A stretch of 64,000 nt of DNA. Source: Acorus gramineus (lineage: Eukaryota; Streptophyta; Magnoliopsida; Acorales; Acoraceae). Shown here piece after piece: positions 46,201 through 57,121 of the stretch; positions within the stretch are counted from its first letter, which is position 1; every line of letters begins with the position of its first letter. Under the pieces are notes generated by a model, which saw only the letters and a program-made list of their open reading frames with translations, was not told the DNA's origin and searched no databases. Location of the stretch: NCBI GenBank assembly GCA_030737835.1, contig CM060848.1, positions 6,742,568 to 6,806,567 on the forward strand, in the 5' to 3' direction. Made by a program: the position numbers and the translations under genes.

Positions 46201-46917
46201 CAAACTTAAGGGTCAGTAAATATTTGATTGAACAATCAAGTTCCCCAATGAATCAATTTGCATGTACCATTAAAATGAGTGCATGCCACTCCACAACAAA
46301 CATAAACATGAATACACACATCTATGATTATCAAAAAAGAAAGAAAAAAGGCCAATAAAAAACACCATGCAAAATATGGCCAAATTAAAAGACCCATCTA
46401 GTCAATTAAAAACCACACATATTCCATCTTGACACTCTAGTATTCATTTTCTTTTAATAAGATCAAAACAATAAAAATGACCGGAATTTTTTTTTTTTGT
46501 TTATGTATTGCCTTGCTTAAGAAAACCAAGGTTTATTTAAAAAATCTAAATACTAACTCATCAACATATGAAGTAGTTGGACTTGGACATCTTACAATAC
46601 ATTTTTTTGCAGGTCAGGACTCAGGAACTAGAAATTCAAGCAAGCAATGGAGAGTTCCGTTTGAGCAAGGAATATAAGAGGAAAACGCTTTGAAATATAG
46701 AGTTGATCCACTGCATATTGAGCTACCTTATTTATAATCATTATTGAAGAATGATGAAATCCATCATAGTTGATTAACAGAAAAACCCTAAATCCTTTTT
46801 TTATAAATAATTATGTTTTGGCGAATCTTCCCCTATTAGCATAGGGCAAGACTCAAATATATGTACCCCACTAAAAAGGGGTACCTCTTCTATCCTACCA
46901 ATCTTAAATTGAAAAAC
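46201..46917. other. Duplicated flank between CACTA ends
   Basis: 46390-46800 repeats 16330-16700 and 34925-35300, including the unit marker AATTCAAGCAAGCAATGGAG. No gene is seen. Confidence 0.5.
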
Positions 46918-47655
46918 CACTACAAGAAATTGGCGCATTAGCTGCGAAATATTTCGTAGCAAAAACCCCATTTTTCGTAGCTAATAACTTTTCTCGACGA
47001 AATGAGTTCGTTGCAATTATCATTGCAAAAGCCTCGTATCAGAATATCTTTTACTACGAAATATTTATTTCGTAGCAAAAAGGTGCCTTTTGCTACGAAA
47101 AATATTTCGTAGCAAAATCTATTTGCTACCAGAGAATAGAGCATTAGCGGTGAAATATTTCGTAGCAAAAACCAGTATTTTCGTAGCAAAAGGTCTTCAT
47201 TTGCTACGAAATAATTTCGCAGCAAAAAGTTATCTTTTGCGACGAACATATTATCGCAGCAAAAGGCTATCTTTACCACGATGGACACCATTTGCTACGA
47301 AAATAGTGTCGTCGCAAATAGCAACCTTTTGCTACGAGAATGTTTTTTCGTAGCCAAAAGTAATATTTTGCTACGACATTAATTCGCAGCTAAAAGTTTA
47401 TAAATTTAATAAAAAAAAAATTTGACCTTTCCCTGCGAAATATTTTGCAGGGAAATGTCACATTTCGTAGAAAAAAACCTTTTTGAATTTTTAAAAACTT
47501 TTTTATTACAATTAAATATATATTTAATTATGACAATAATAATAAAAGCAATCCAAATTTTTAACAAATAGTAATTGTATACATTACAAATTGTTATATC
47601 TTTTATATGAAGAAAAATTTCAACAAATTCTGAAATTAAAATTTACCTTCATTCA

Positions 47656-47751
47656 CCAACTAGAGCTGTCCAAATCAAAGTCCATAGTGTAATCATATTC
47701 AATTGTTGGAATTACAAACGCCACAAATCTTAGGAAGACAAAGAGGCACCT
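47656..47751 (-). other. Possible terminal exon inside the CACTA segment
   Basis: On the minus strand, after a TTTTTGCAG acceptor, a frame reads FVIPTIEYDYTMDFDLDSS then W and a stop. The acidic, compact ending looks like a real C-terminus, downstream of the kinesin exons in transcription order. I do not recognise the family; it could be an element-encoded 3' exon. Confidence 0.25.
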
Positions 47752-48847
47752 GCAAAAAGTATGCATTCAAAGTATGTGTTAGTGGTTACTCTTAATCATC
47801 ACTATAGCATGGGTATCACCATAAGAAGAAGCCACAGAGAAGAATTAGCATGTTGGTTGAAGAAGCACGCATTTAATTGACCTTGAAAAGAGTTCTGAAA
47901 ATCACCCAAGGATGACAAAGAGATTGCAAGAGAATAGTATGCTTCAAAGAGATTGCCTTTACCACATGAGAGAACATTTGAAAATAATAATCTATTCAGA
48001 AGGATTTCTACTGACGTTATACATATAAGATCAATATTAGCATCTGCAGGTGCATAAGGGCACTATGGGTGGCCACATAGTGCCAGATCAATTACAACTT
48101 AATTAAAAAAAACACGAACTGCTTCAAATAAGTTTCTTTAGCACCACATGCACTCATTTTAATGAAATAACTATCCATCTAATTAATAGACAAATAGTGC
48201 ATACAACAAATGAATATTGGTGCAGGCTACTAATGCAAGGTAACTCAATTGCCAAATAAAGAATTTGCATAATTTAAACAACCACGAGTATGATAAGTAA
48301 CTAAAGCAACAGCAAGAAATCTTAATTGAACATGGTCTAAAAATAAGCAGCTAATACATACACAAATAGAGTCAACCAAACTAGACAAAATCAGTACCGT
48401 ATTATAGATATTCTTAGCACATCTATGATCTCATCCAATTCAAAGATACAATCTTGAGCATCCAATATTAAAAGGTTTTTTTTTATTCTCAAATCCAGGC
48501 CAACACATAAACCCATTGGACTTAAGCTTGGGGTAATATTTTTTTATATACATGGACATGTACTGTTACACATCGTTCTTATTGGTAGTCAACGTGGAGT
48601 CTCATATCATTAACAGGGTATAACTTTAGTTAAACGAAACATGTAAATCAAATGACTTATTCCGTAATTTCTTTTATCTAAACAGCACAAATTATTCACA
48701 TATAAATATTGAAAAAAGAGTGATATAAAAGAGAGATCAGTTGTCGTGTCAACCTTGACTGGTTGTTCTTGCTATGAGGAAGGCAAGTTAAAGAGAAAAA
48801 AAGAATATCACAAAACTACAGAAAATGAACAAAATACTTCTCCATAC

Positions 48848-49259
48848 CTCAATAAATGAAACGTGTAACTGAAACTCAGTGCAGTGCTTCAGATTTTCAA
48901 TCTTGCTGAATAATGCACTCATTGCTTGATGGATAAGTCCAAATTGATATCCATCTCTACCTCCAGTGCCCATGGTGTACGTTTTCCCAGGATGTCTTCA
49001 GAAAATTAAACATTTAAAATGATGTTAATGGCATGGGAACAAAGGCCTTTGCACAGATTAGACAATTTTTCATCATTCAACAAGTTCTTCAACAACGATA
49101 ATGATGCTTTACCTGACCATAAGCAAGAACTGTTGCATTATATCCTTGAAATAAACCATCAACAAGGGGGGCAACACATTCTTCAAACATTGCAGATGAT
49201 GGGGATCCGCCGCTCCCATAGACATTATCAAAAGTGAAAGAATGAGTGCCAATTTGCAC
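48848..49259 (-). pseudogene. Two captured exons of a KIN-4 (FRA1-type) kinesin motor domain
   Basis: The first exon, 49259-49113 (147 bp, 49 codons), begins VQIGTHSFTFDNVYG and ends NATVLAYGQ, with an AG acceptor and GT donor. The second, 48995-48848 (148 bp), should start TGSGKT but is two bases short in the P-loop, then continues YTMGTGGRDGYQFGLIHQ to EFQLHVSFIE and a GT donor. The order and boundaries match plant KIN-4 genes, whose chromokinesin-like motors act in cell-wall deposition. The preceding exon (the R-P-L strand) and all later ones are not seen. The P-loop frameshift and missing exons mean no functional motor. It lies inside CACTA DNA, so transposon capture is the natural explanation. 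Confidence 0.82.
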
Positions 49260-50548
49260 CTGAAGCAAATAAAAAGAAAAAGAAAAAGAATGACACTTCA
49301 AAATGAGAAAATAAATATCAGATACATCAAACTTGATAATTATTCAAATGTTAAGTCACAACTGAGAACTGGAAAGGCAGATAAAATATGTTACATGAAA
49401 TGAACAACTTTCACCAATTTACATAGAAAGGATCTGGGAAAATAGTCTGCAACTGAGACAGTAACAGGACCAAAAGGGAGGAAAAGGAACTCTACATTTT
49501 AAAATGAGGGTTTAGTTGTATTATAAATTGAGCTTTCACCACAAACCACAATGTCATGGGACTCAAGGCCAGTGCCACTAAGATAGATGCCACTGCTCAA
49601 AATCTCCTAAACTTAAATTTCAATTATATCCTCATGGAATTATATTCATAAATCATACATATGATACATAAATGCAGATACACATTTGTTTACAATTGTG
49701 AACATCATCACTTCTGATGCAGTTATATTTGAACTTTTGACATTGCACACAAACCAAACAGTTCATAAAGGCCGACACCTGAAAGAACAAGAAACTTACA
49801 GGCGCAAATTTTCCTTTTTATGATTAGGAAATAAAACATCCTGGAAGCATGAGCCAGAATTTTTCATATAACTAGTGGGGGTCAAATGTGTCACAGAAAT
49901 GTGCACGTGCATTATCGATATAACATGCTAAAATTTTGAGGCTTGCCTCTATATGAATGTATGCATGGATCTTCTGTGATTGAGGTAGAGGCATACCCGA
50001 TACCTATAGGAAGCGAGGAGAATCCTAGATGAAATCCACACTGAAGTTTAGTGACCAAACAGGCGGTAGCAAATACAAATTCAATGAGGGAATTTACTCA
50101 TGTTGGACACTGTTCAATCTTTTAAGATGTTCAAGGTGGCATGAATGGTCATAAGAACTGGAGGTCAGGCCTCATCCAGGCAGGTATTTTTGTGCCACTA
50201 CGAAGAAGGTAAATCATGATGACCTTGTAGTTTACTTAGTATCCTAGATGCAATAGTGAGTACCGTATATTGCAGTGAATATGAATGTTTCAGACCAATT
50301 TCTTTATTTTATGCCTAATTTTATTGCGCGAATACCATGAATAACACGATGCCATTAACCATAAAAGAGTTTGAGATGAGAGAAACGGGACGAACATCGC
50401 AAGAAATGTGTCACAAAGGAAGGGGTCAATTTCCTAGTAACAACCGTAAATTAAGATGGATGATTAGCTTCACACTAGAAACATACAAGAGCAAAAAAAA
50501 ACCTCATATGAAAAACACAATCAAGGAAGAGAAGAAGTAGATATAGAT

Positions 50549-50549
50549 C

Positions 50550-50584
<35 letters not shown>
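50549..50584. repeat. GA/CT microsatellite
   Basis: A GA tract on the plus strand (CT on the minus strand). Upstream of the minus-strand kinesin exons, a CT tract of this type resembles a plant 5' UTR and may have come with the captured gene or belong to the element's promoter. Confidence 0.7.
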
Positions 50585-50588
<4 letters not shown>

Positions 50589-50634
50589 TTCAATGTAACC
50601 GTTCTTTCCGATAGTCCCCGCGGCGAGGTTGTTC

Positions 50635-50830
50635 GGTGAAGGTGGCGAGGCAGAGGCGATGGTGATCGGCGAAGGTGGCGAGGCAGCTTTTGCGAGCTCT
50701 CGAAGGTGGCGAGGCGATGGTGATCGGCGAAGGTGGCGAGGCAGCTTTTGCGAGCTCTCGAAGGTGGCGAGGCGATGGTGATCGGCGAAGGTGGCGAGGC
50801 AGAGGTGATGGTGATCGGCGAAGGTTGTTT
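50635..50830. repeat. GC-rich minisatellite, GATCGGCGAAGGTGGCGAGG
   Basis: Units of about 58 bp built on GATGGTGATCGGCGAAGGTG and GAGCTCTCGAAGGTGGCGAG repeat about three times with truncations. The open frames across it are repeat artefacts. No homology is recognised. Confidence 0.6.
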
Positions 50831-50945
50831 GGAGATGAAGGGTTGCAGAGAGGGTTATTTGGGCGTGGAGGGTTGTTTGGAGGGTTATTTGGTTTGTAGG
50901 GATTTTAGGGATTTCAAAATCAATGGGTCTATTTGGTTCAAGTGA

Positions 50946-52329
50946 TTTAAAATCACGTGGGATTTGTTTTACATGGATTAGATTTTCAAGACTATATAAT
51001 TTAGTGGTAGTTTTAGAAGATCACTGGATATTAAAGATATTAATTTTATTTTTATTTGACTAAGTGATTTGGATAATATCAAGAATAAATTCAAATTAAA
51101 GATAAAATTTAAATAGATTTATATATATCATAAAAAATCTTATGAATCAAATCATATCATATTCAAATTTAAACCCAAAATCTTATCAATTTTACTACTA
51201 TAATTTCGTTAAAGTTTCCCACGGGATCAGGATTACAAATTAATATTTAAATTAAATATAAAATTGAAATAGAATTCGTATATTTTAGTTATATCTATAA
51301 AGTATTGTGAATAAAATCATATCGCAACATATACTTTATTAACCTGAGCATATGCTATAATATGACATGTACATCGCTCTACAATCAATGGACCCCCACA
51401 TAGGAGCCGTTTGGTTTGAAGTAATTTCAAATACTTAAGAATTTATTTTACACGGATAAGCTTTTCCAGGAAAACAAAAACTAAATTGCATGTTTGGTGA
51501 CAGTGAATTTATTTTATCGAAAATGATTTCCACTGTTTGTTTATCAGGAAAATATTTACATTATATATATTTTTAATGTAAAACATTTATTCAAAAAACA
51601 CTTACAATGTTGTTTCATAAAAATCTACGTGTATAATATAAAAGAGTTATTAAAAAAAATTATACATATGTTGTTTCATAAATAAGAGGTATTAAAATTT
51701 ATGCATATAATAATCAAATTTATGTAAATCATATAAATAAACTTTCAATATTTTAAAATCTATTGTCGTTGTTTTATATGTTCATATCTACTTAATCTTT
51801 GTATCACTTTTATTATATCCTAAAACTTCTCCTATAAATAAGACAATATTCAAATTTTAAATCTTTTATGTGTTGTTTTATATGTTCATTATCTACATAA
51901 TCTTTCTATCTCTTTCACTATATCCTAAAAAAACTAATAAGATAATATTCAAATTTTAAATCTTTTATGTATTATTTTTAAATTTTCATAATCCTTTGAT
52001 ATGCTTTATTATATCCTATAAAATCTCTTATAGATAAAGATAATATTCAAACTTAAATCTTATATATACTTATATCCGATTTAACTTTTAGACCATAGAT
52101 TAAAATAGTTATTATAATATGTTAACAGCGTTCCTACGCCACTACTCTAATTTTTAAAGCATTCTGAATTTCAAATAATGATTTGAATTTGAATTTAAAT
52201 ATTAGTAGGGATTAGATAAGGATGTAGTTATTATTTTTAGTTTAGATTGGAATAATCAATTGAGATCTCAGTCCAATAGTGATGCAGTGTATTTTGATTT
52301 CATAACAAATTAAATCTTTTGAAAATTCT
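50946..52329. other. AT-rich interior of the CACTA segment
   Basis: No gene is seen. TTTGGTTCAAGTGATTTAAA near 50930 and TTTGGTTTGAAGTAATTTCA near 51412 are similar, and ACAATATTCAAATTTTAAAT recurs near 51844, 51944 and 52033. Confidence 0.4.
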
Positions 52330-52463
52330 TAAATATTTTGCAACGAAATTCAATTTTGCAGCCAAAAGTCACTTTTTCGCAGCTAAAAGTATTTCTTTTA
52401 CTACAAAATCAAACATTTTGCTGCGAAATAATTATTCGCAGCTAAAGGTTAACTCTTTTGCTA

Positions 52464-53622
52464 CGCAAATACTTTAAATTATTTGTCATTAGGTAGATTT
52501 TGTGATACATGTATCAATATGACTTGAGTTTTTTTTATGAACCCCCTTAAATGTTAATGTTTCTTCTAAAATTAGATATCTGTCAATGACACCATAAAAT
52601 ATATGAATAAGAATTCATAATACTATAAAATCATCCGCTGCATTGGAGCATAGGACATATTCAAATTACAATATACAATGAAAAATGTTAAACAACATAA
52701 AATAAGATATAAGAAATGTACGATATGATATATAAGAACAAAATCTCTAAGAAATTCAAACTAAAGTTAGAGGCAAGTTAAATAATTAATTATATAAGGA
52801 TAAATTAGTCTTTTGAGTTTCGAAAATTGTAAAATGAGATTTTTATTTATATAATTTTTAAAAGTAACTAATTTAAGTATTTTTAACTTTTAAAATATTT
52901 TTTTTGTCATATTTCCATTACTTTTAAAATAAAAGCTCGGTCAGTTTCAATTAACATATATAAGCATTTCAATTTTATATTCTAATTTTACCATCATATA
53001 ATTGGTAATGAATTCCAATTTAACCTCTCACAATTGACAATTGACTCACATCCACGTGTCACCTAATCTATTAAATAAGTTTCAATTTTACAATCTAATT
53101 TTACCATCCCACAATTAATTAGTGACTTATATCCATATAATCACCTTCTATATTAAAGGGAAGGTGTTTCAATTTAGTACTCCAATTAATCGTCCACAAT
53201 TTAACAATGACTTATATCAATATATTAATTATTACCAACTTTTGTAAACCAACCATCTATTAATTTATTACCATGTCAAATATTTTGAGGGATTTCAAAA
53301 AATCCTGGTCAAATAAATCAAAGATCCTAACCACCCTAACAAGCAACGAAAATCTCTCAAAATCAATTCAATTTTAAACATTATGCAATTAACACAGCTT
53401 CAATGAATTATGAAGTCCCCTATATAGTATATATTATAAACACACGCGACACAACCATCAAATAGAAGAGCCTCAACATTAAGTCCTCTAATTTTCAATT
53501 ACATTATGCAATTAACTCACCTTCAATGAAGTCCCCTATATATATATTATGAACACAAGCGACACAACCAACAAATAGAAGAGACTCAACAAGTCCTCCT
53601 ATTTTCAATTGGGTTTTCTTTC
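52464..53622. other. Upstream flank of the disrupted MADS copies
   Basis: Parallel to 6540-7369. The proximal promoter block with the TATGCAATTAACAC and CTTCAATGAA words is present twice (about 53390-53480 and 53500-53600), so an extra partial promoter copy precedes the gene. Confidence 0.55.
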
Positions 53623-53731
53623 ATGGCGTGCAACAAGACAAAGATTGCTCACATAACTTCCGATGTGACTCGTCGCCGCACCTTTGAGAGGCGCAAAAGA
53701 AACCTTACTAAGAAGGTGAACGAGTTGAGTG

Positions 53732-54317
53732 TGTTAGGATTATGTCTCGATCCGGTGTATCACATCGGATGACCATGATAAAAGCATATTAGGTTGAGCA
53801 CTTAATAAGTAGAATATTATTTAAGATTTGATCTTAATTAATATTTAAAGTGAATCTCTTAAACTAGTAAACAATATTTGTTTGTTAGTTAGGAGAGTGA
53901 ATATCTTCTAATAATGGGAACAATATTTGTTTGTTAATTAGAAGAGTAAATATATCCTAATTAATGGGAACAAAATTTGTTTGTTACTTGGGAGATTATT
54001 TGGAAAGGGAGTTATTTATCCTTATAAATATCTTCTAGGGTTTCATGGCAAGACTGGACAAGCCATAATATAATGTAGAGCTCTTAAGGAAGATTGAGAG
54101 GTTCTAAAAGAGGATAACTCTTTGAGAGAATTTGTGAGTCTTTTAATGTATCTCAACTATCAAAGTGTATTATCTGTTTAGATTATCTGTTTTTGCCCCC
54201 ATAGATGTAGGCCTAAGTCGAACCACATATATCTTGTGTTCTTCGTGTGATGTGATGTTTCTTTCTTATGTTCAATCTCGTGTTTATTGTTGACTTCCAC
54301 GAATCACCTACCCAACA
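53732..54317 (+). mobile_element. Solo copia LTR inserted in a MADS box, copy 1
   Basis: 586 bp from TGTTAGGATTATGTC to CCTACCCAACA, the same family as the LTR at 450-938. Flanks GAGTG and GTGCG are compatible with a decayed 5-bp target duplication. A TATAAATA box lies at 54023-54030. A solo LTR arises when a full element is lost by LTR-LTR recombination. Confidence 0.85.
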
Positions 54318-54729
54318 GTGCGTGCTCTGCGGCGTCAAAAGTTGTGCGCTTGTCACCGTGCCTGGTGAGCCCAGCCAACCGGAAATCTGGCCTTCCATAG
54401 TCGATGCGGACAACCTGATTGCCCGACTCAGAGACCTCCTCTCTTTGGGTCAGGACAAGCGCACCCTTGATCAAGAGAGGTTCATGTCGAAGGGCAATGA
54501 AAGGTTGGAAGAGCAGCTCAAGAAGGTCAAAAAAGAGAACTGCGAGGCAGAGGTGAAGGTGGCGGTGATGCGGTACCTTGGTAGGGAGGGTGTGCAGACC
54601 GCGGACTTGGATGAAGTGGGTTCGCTTGCGGAGGGGAAGGCGAGAGCCGTTGCGGAACGCATTGAGTGGCTCACGAAGTCATTGTATCTGGCGCCGCTGC
54701 CAGCCGCGGACCTTCAACTTCGGTTATAA
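54268..54729 (+). CDS. Chimeric LTR-MADS open frame, copy 1
   Basis: 153 codons. The first 18 (MFNLVFIVDFHESPTQQC) come from the LTR and the remaining 135 are MADS residues 37-171 in frame, including the coil EEQLKKVKKENCEAEVK and TADLDEVGSLAEGK. The basic DNA-binding helix is absent, so a product could dimerise but probably not bind DNA as a standard MADS dimer. The LTR also offers a promoter (TATAAATA, 54023), but several short upstream ATGs precede this one, so translation may be inefficient. It is retained open in both tandem copies, which may simply reflect recency. Confidence 0.4.
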   Translation: MFNLVFIVDFHESPTQQCVLCGVKSCALVTVPGEPSQPEIWPSIVDADNLIARLRDLLSLGQDKRTLDQERFMSKGNERLEEQLKKVKKENCEAEVKVAVMRYLGREGVQTADLDEVGSLAEGKARAVAERIEWLTKSLYLAPLPAADLQLRL

Positions 54730-54829
54730 GAAAATAAATGTTGAAATAAAAAGATTACTGTGAGCTATTTTAGGAGTGTTTTGATGGAATTTTAGTGGAA
54801 CTATTTGACATGATGTGAATTTAATTGTC

Positions 54830-54967
54830 AATAGTGGAACTATTGACAATTATGCAATTAACACACCTTCAATGAAGTCCCCTGTATATTTAGAACACAA
54901 TCGACAGAACCATCAAATAGAAGAGCCTCAACATTAAGTCCTCTAATTTTCAATTGGGTTTTCTTTC
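54830..54967 (+). promoter_or_regulatory. Short shared promoter between the two tandem disrupted MADS copies
   Basis: GACAATTATGCAATTAACAC through CCCCTGTATATTTAGAACAC to the leader, about 140 bp. The TATA-like TGTATATTTA differs from the TATATATAA of the intact gene. Confidence 0.4.
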
Positions 54968-55076
54968 ATGGCGTGCAACAAGACGAAGATTGCTCACATA
55001 ACTTCCGATGTGACTCGTCGCCGCACCTTTGAGAGGCGCAAAAGAAACCTTATCAAGAAGGTGAACGAGTTGAGCG

Positions 55077-55626
55077 TGTTAGGATTATGTTTCGATCCGG
55101 TGTATCACATCGGATGACCATGATGAAACTATATTAAGTTGGACACTTAATAAGTAGAATATTATTTAAGATTTGATCTTAATTAATATTTAAAGTGAAT
55201 CTTCAAAATAGTAAACAATATTTGTTTGTTAATTAGGAGAGTGAATATCTCCTAATTAATGGGAACAATATTTGTTTGTTAATTAGAAGAGTGAATATCT
55301 CCTAATTAATGGGAGAAATTACTTGGGGAAGAAGTTATTTATCCTTATAAATATCTTCTAGGGTTTCATGACAAGACTGGACAAGCCATAATATAATGTA
55401 CAGCTCCTAGGGAAAGATTGAGAGGTTTTGTGAATCTCTTAATGTATCTCAACTATCAAAGTGGATTATCTGTTTTTGCCCCGTGGATTCTCTGTTTTTG
55501 CCCTATGGATGTAGGCATAGGCCGAACCACGTATATCTTGTGTTCTTCGTGTGATGTGATGTGATGTTTCTTTCTTATGTTCAATCTCGTGTTTATTGTT
55601 GACTTCCACAAATCACCTACCCAACA
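55077..55626 (+). mobile_element. Solo copia LTR inserted in a MADS box, copy 2
   Basis: 550 bp, TGTTAGGATTATG to CCTACCCAACA. A duplicate by descent of 53732-54317, not an independent insertion. Flanks GAGCG and GTGCG differ at one base, as expected for a 5-bp target duplication. Confidence 0.85.
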
Positions 55627-56038
55627 GTGCGTGCTCTACGGCGTCCAAAGTTGTGCGCTTGTCACCGCGCCTGGCGAGCCCAGCCAACCGGAAATCTGGC
55701 CTTCCATAGTCGATGCGGACAACCTGATTGCCCGACTCAGAGACCTCCCCTCTTTGGGTCAGGACAAGCGCACCCTTGATCAAGAGAGGTTCATGTCGAA
55801 GGGCAATGAAAGGTTGGAAGAGCAGCTCAAGAAGGTCGAAATAGAGAACTGCGAGGCGGAGGTGAAGGTGGCGGTGATGCGGTGCCTTGGTAGGGAGGGT
55901 GTGCAGACCGCGGACTTGGATGAAGTGGGTTCGCTTGCGGAGGGGAAGGCGAGAGCCGTTGCGGAACGCATTGAGTGGCTCACGAAGTCATTGTATCTGG
56001 CGCCGCTGCCAGCCGCGGACCTTCAACTTCAGTTATAA
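55577..56038 (+). CDS. Chimeric LTR-MADS open frame, copy 2
   Basis: 153 codons beginning MFNLVFIVDFHKSPTQQC in the LTR, then MADS residues 37-171 (LYGVQSCALVTAPGEP to ADLQLQL). Arrangement as at 54268; about ten amino-acid differences between the two. A truncated MADS product without the basic helix is possible. Expression is unproven. Confidence 0.4.
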   Translation: MFNLVFIVDFHKSPTQQCVLYGVQSCALVTAPGEPSQPEIWPSIVDADNLIARLRDLPSLGQDKRTLDQERFMSKGNERLEEQLKKVEIENCEAEVKVAVMRCLGREGVQTADLDEVGSLAEGKARAVAERIEWLTKSLYLAPLPAADLQLQL

Positions 56039-56276
56039 GAAAATAAATGTTGAAATAAAAAGATTACTGTGAGCTATTTTAGGAGTGTTTTGATGGAATT
56101 TTAGTGGAACTATTTGACATGATGTGAATTTAATTGTCAATAGTGGAACTATTGACAATTATGCAATTAACACACCTTCAATGAAGTCCCCTGTATATTT
56201 AGAACACAATCGACAGAACCATCAAATAGGAGAGCCTCAACATTAAGTCCTCTGATTTTCAATTGGGTTTTCTTTC

Positions 56277-56464
56277 ATGGCGCGCAACAAGATGAAGATT
56301 GCTTACATAACCTCCGATGTGACTCGCCGCCGCACCTTCGAGAGGCGCAAGAGGAACCCCTCAAGGAGGTAGATGAGCTGAGCGTGCTTTGCAGCGTTCC
56401 AAGTTTCGCGCTTGTCACCACGCCTGGCGAGCCCAACCAACTGGAGATTTGGCCTTCCATAGTC
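56277..56464 (+). pseudogene. Third tandem MADS copy, 5' part only
   Basis: Starts MARNKMKIAYITSDVTRRRT, then a one-base deletion at AGGAACCCCTCAAGG (parent AGGAACCTCCTCAAG) shifts the frame. Similarity ends at CCTTCCATAGTC, where a copy of the 42.18-kb flank begins (TCCTGCATATTTGTCTCG). The shared bases AGTC at the join suggest microhomology. Confidence 0.8.
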
Positions 56465-56818
56465 TCCTGCATATTTGTCTCGAACCCTGCATGTAGCACA
56501 GAGCTTTTATATTTTATTTTTATTTTTATTTTTTTTTATTCTAAATATAATCATAGAGGGATGTAGTTAACACAAACCGCATGTAGCCCAATACACGAAA
56601 GCATACACAAATACACATATATCTCTGTATCTCTCTGTGTATGCGCAAACCAGTAAAATCAAATGCAAAAACAGATTATATCACTAAAGAGAACTCAATA
56701 TAAACATCCTAACATCTTAACAAAAATTTATCACCATCTACATCAAAATACAACTCAAATCCCATTAAACAGTCAATCGATCCCCAAACAGAGTCCGGAC
56801 TTTCATTGAAGACCGAAG
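56465..56818 (+). repeat. Transposed copy of micro-MADS 3' flank
   Basis: Matches about 42180-42545 (CTGCATATTTGTCTCGAACC; CATCTACATCAAAATACAAC; GAGTCCGGACTTTCATTGAA). It is inserted between an upright and an inverted MADS fragment. Confidence 0.7.
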
Positions 56819-56820
56819 TC

Positions 56821-57050
56821 AACGCGGGGAGGTCTCGGAGTCAGCCAATCAGGTTGTCGGCGTCGACTATGGAAGGCCAGATCTGTGGTTGGTTGGGCTC
56901 GCCAAGCACGATGATGATCGCGCAAGCGGGGACGCAGTAGAGCACAACTCAGCTTGTCCACCTTCTTGAGGATGCTCCTCTTGTGCTTCACAAAGGTGCG
57001 TCATTTTTAATCAGAGGTTATGTAAGCCAACTTTGTTTTCTTGCATGCCA
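56821..57050 (-). pseudogene. Inverted M-gamma MADS 5' fragment
   Basis: On the minus strand it reads MACKKTKLAYITSD, a damaged basic region (CACCTTTGTGAAGCACAAGA), then CTCAAGAAGGTGGACAAGCTG and CCAACCACAGATCTGGCCTT, ending near the region of parent residue 75. The frame is broken several times. Its end point is close to that of the upright fragment at 56464, as in a head-to-head rearrangement. Confidence 0.75.
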
Positions 57051-57121
57051 TATGGCATATTCAAATTGTAGTTTTTTTATACTCATAATTCTAACACAAT
57101 GTATGTAAATATGTTTTGCAG

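Larger units (their letters stand above)
46918..52463. mobile_element. CACTA-type transposon segment carrying captured kinesin exons
   Basis: The left terminus CACTACAAGAAATTGG is followed by about 480 bp dense in TTTGCTACGAAA and TTTCGTAGCAAA words in both orientations, the sub-terminal transposase-binding pattern of CACTA elements. Similar words (GCAGCTAAAAG, TTTGCTGCGAAAT, TTTTGCTACGCAAA) reappear at 52330-52463, after which a MADS-unit flank shared with 44517 resumes. A canonical right CACTA terminus is not visible, so that end looks eroded. No full transposase is seen; the interior carries two KIN-4 kinesin exons on the minus strand. This makes it a gene-capturing CACTA derivative, probably immobile. 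Confidence 0.7.
53623..54729 (+). pseudogene. M-gamma MADS gene split by a solo LTR, tandem copy 1
   Basis: The 5' part, 53623-53731, encodes MACNKTKIAHITSDVTRRRT through KKVNELSV, parent residues 1-37. A 586-bp solo LTR follows. The 3' part, 54318-54729, resumes LCGVKSCALVTVPGEP and runs to the usual end DLQLRL. The break is within the MADS box, between the basic helix and the following strand. The 3' part remains open and is entered from an ATG in the LTR (see 54268). The promoter and 3' flank are intact. Compared with 7370-7885 it has scattered substitutions but no frameshift outside the insertion. Confidence 0.85.
54968..56038 (+). pseudogene. M-gamma MADS gene split by a solo LTR, tandem copy 2
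   Basis: The same structure as the preceding copy, displaced by about 1.31 kb: 5' part 54968-55076, LTR 55077-55626, 3' part 55627-56038. Because the LTR sits at the same base in both, the insertion preceded the tandem duplication. The 3' part is open to DLQLQL. The LTR is 36 bp shorter than in copy 1. Confidence 0.85.

Noticed and set aside
46938-47353. Long open frames on both strands in the TTTCGTAGCAAA array
   Set aside because: Produced by short inverted repeats of a CACTA end (repeated FVAK-like and YEIF-like peptides).
50675-50945. Glycine/arginine-rich frames near the GA tract
   Set aside because: Translation of a minisatellite; the same repeat is open in more than one frame.
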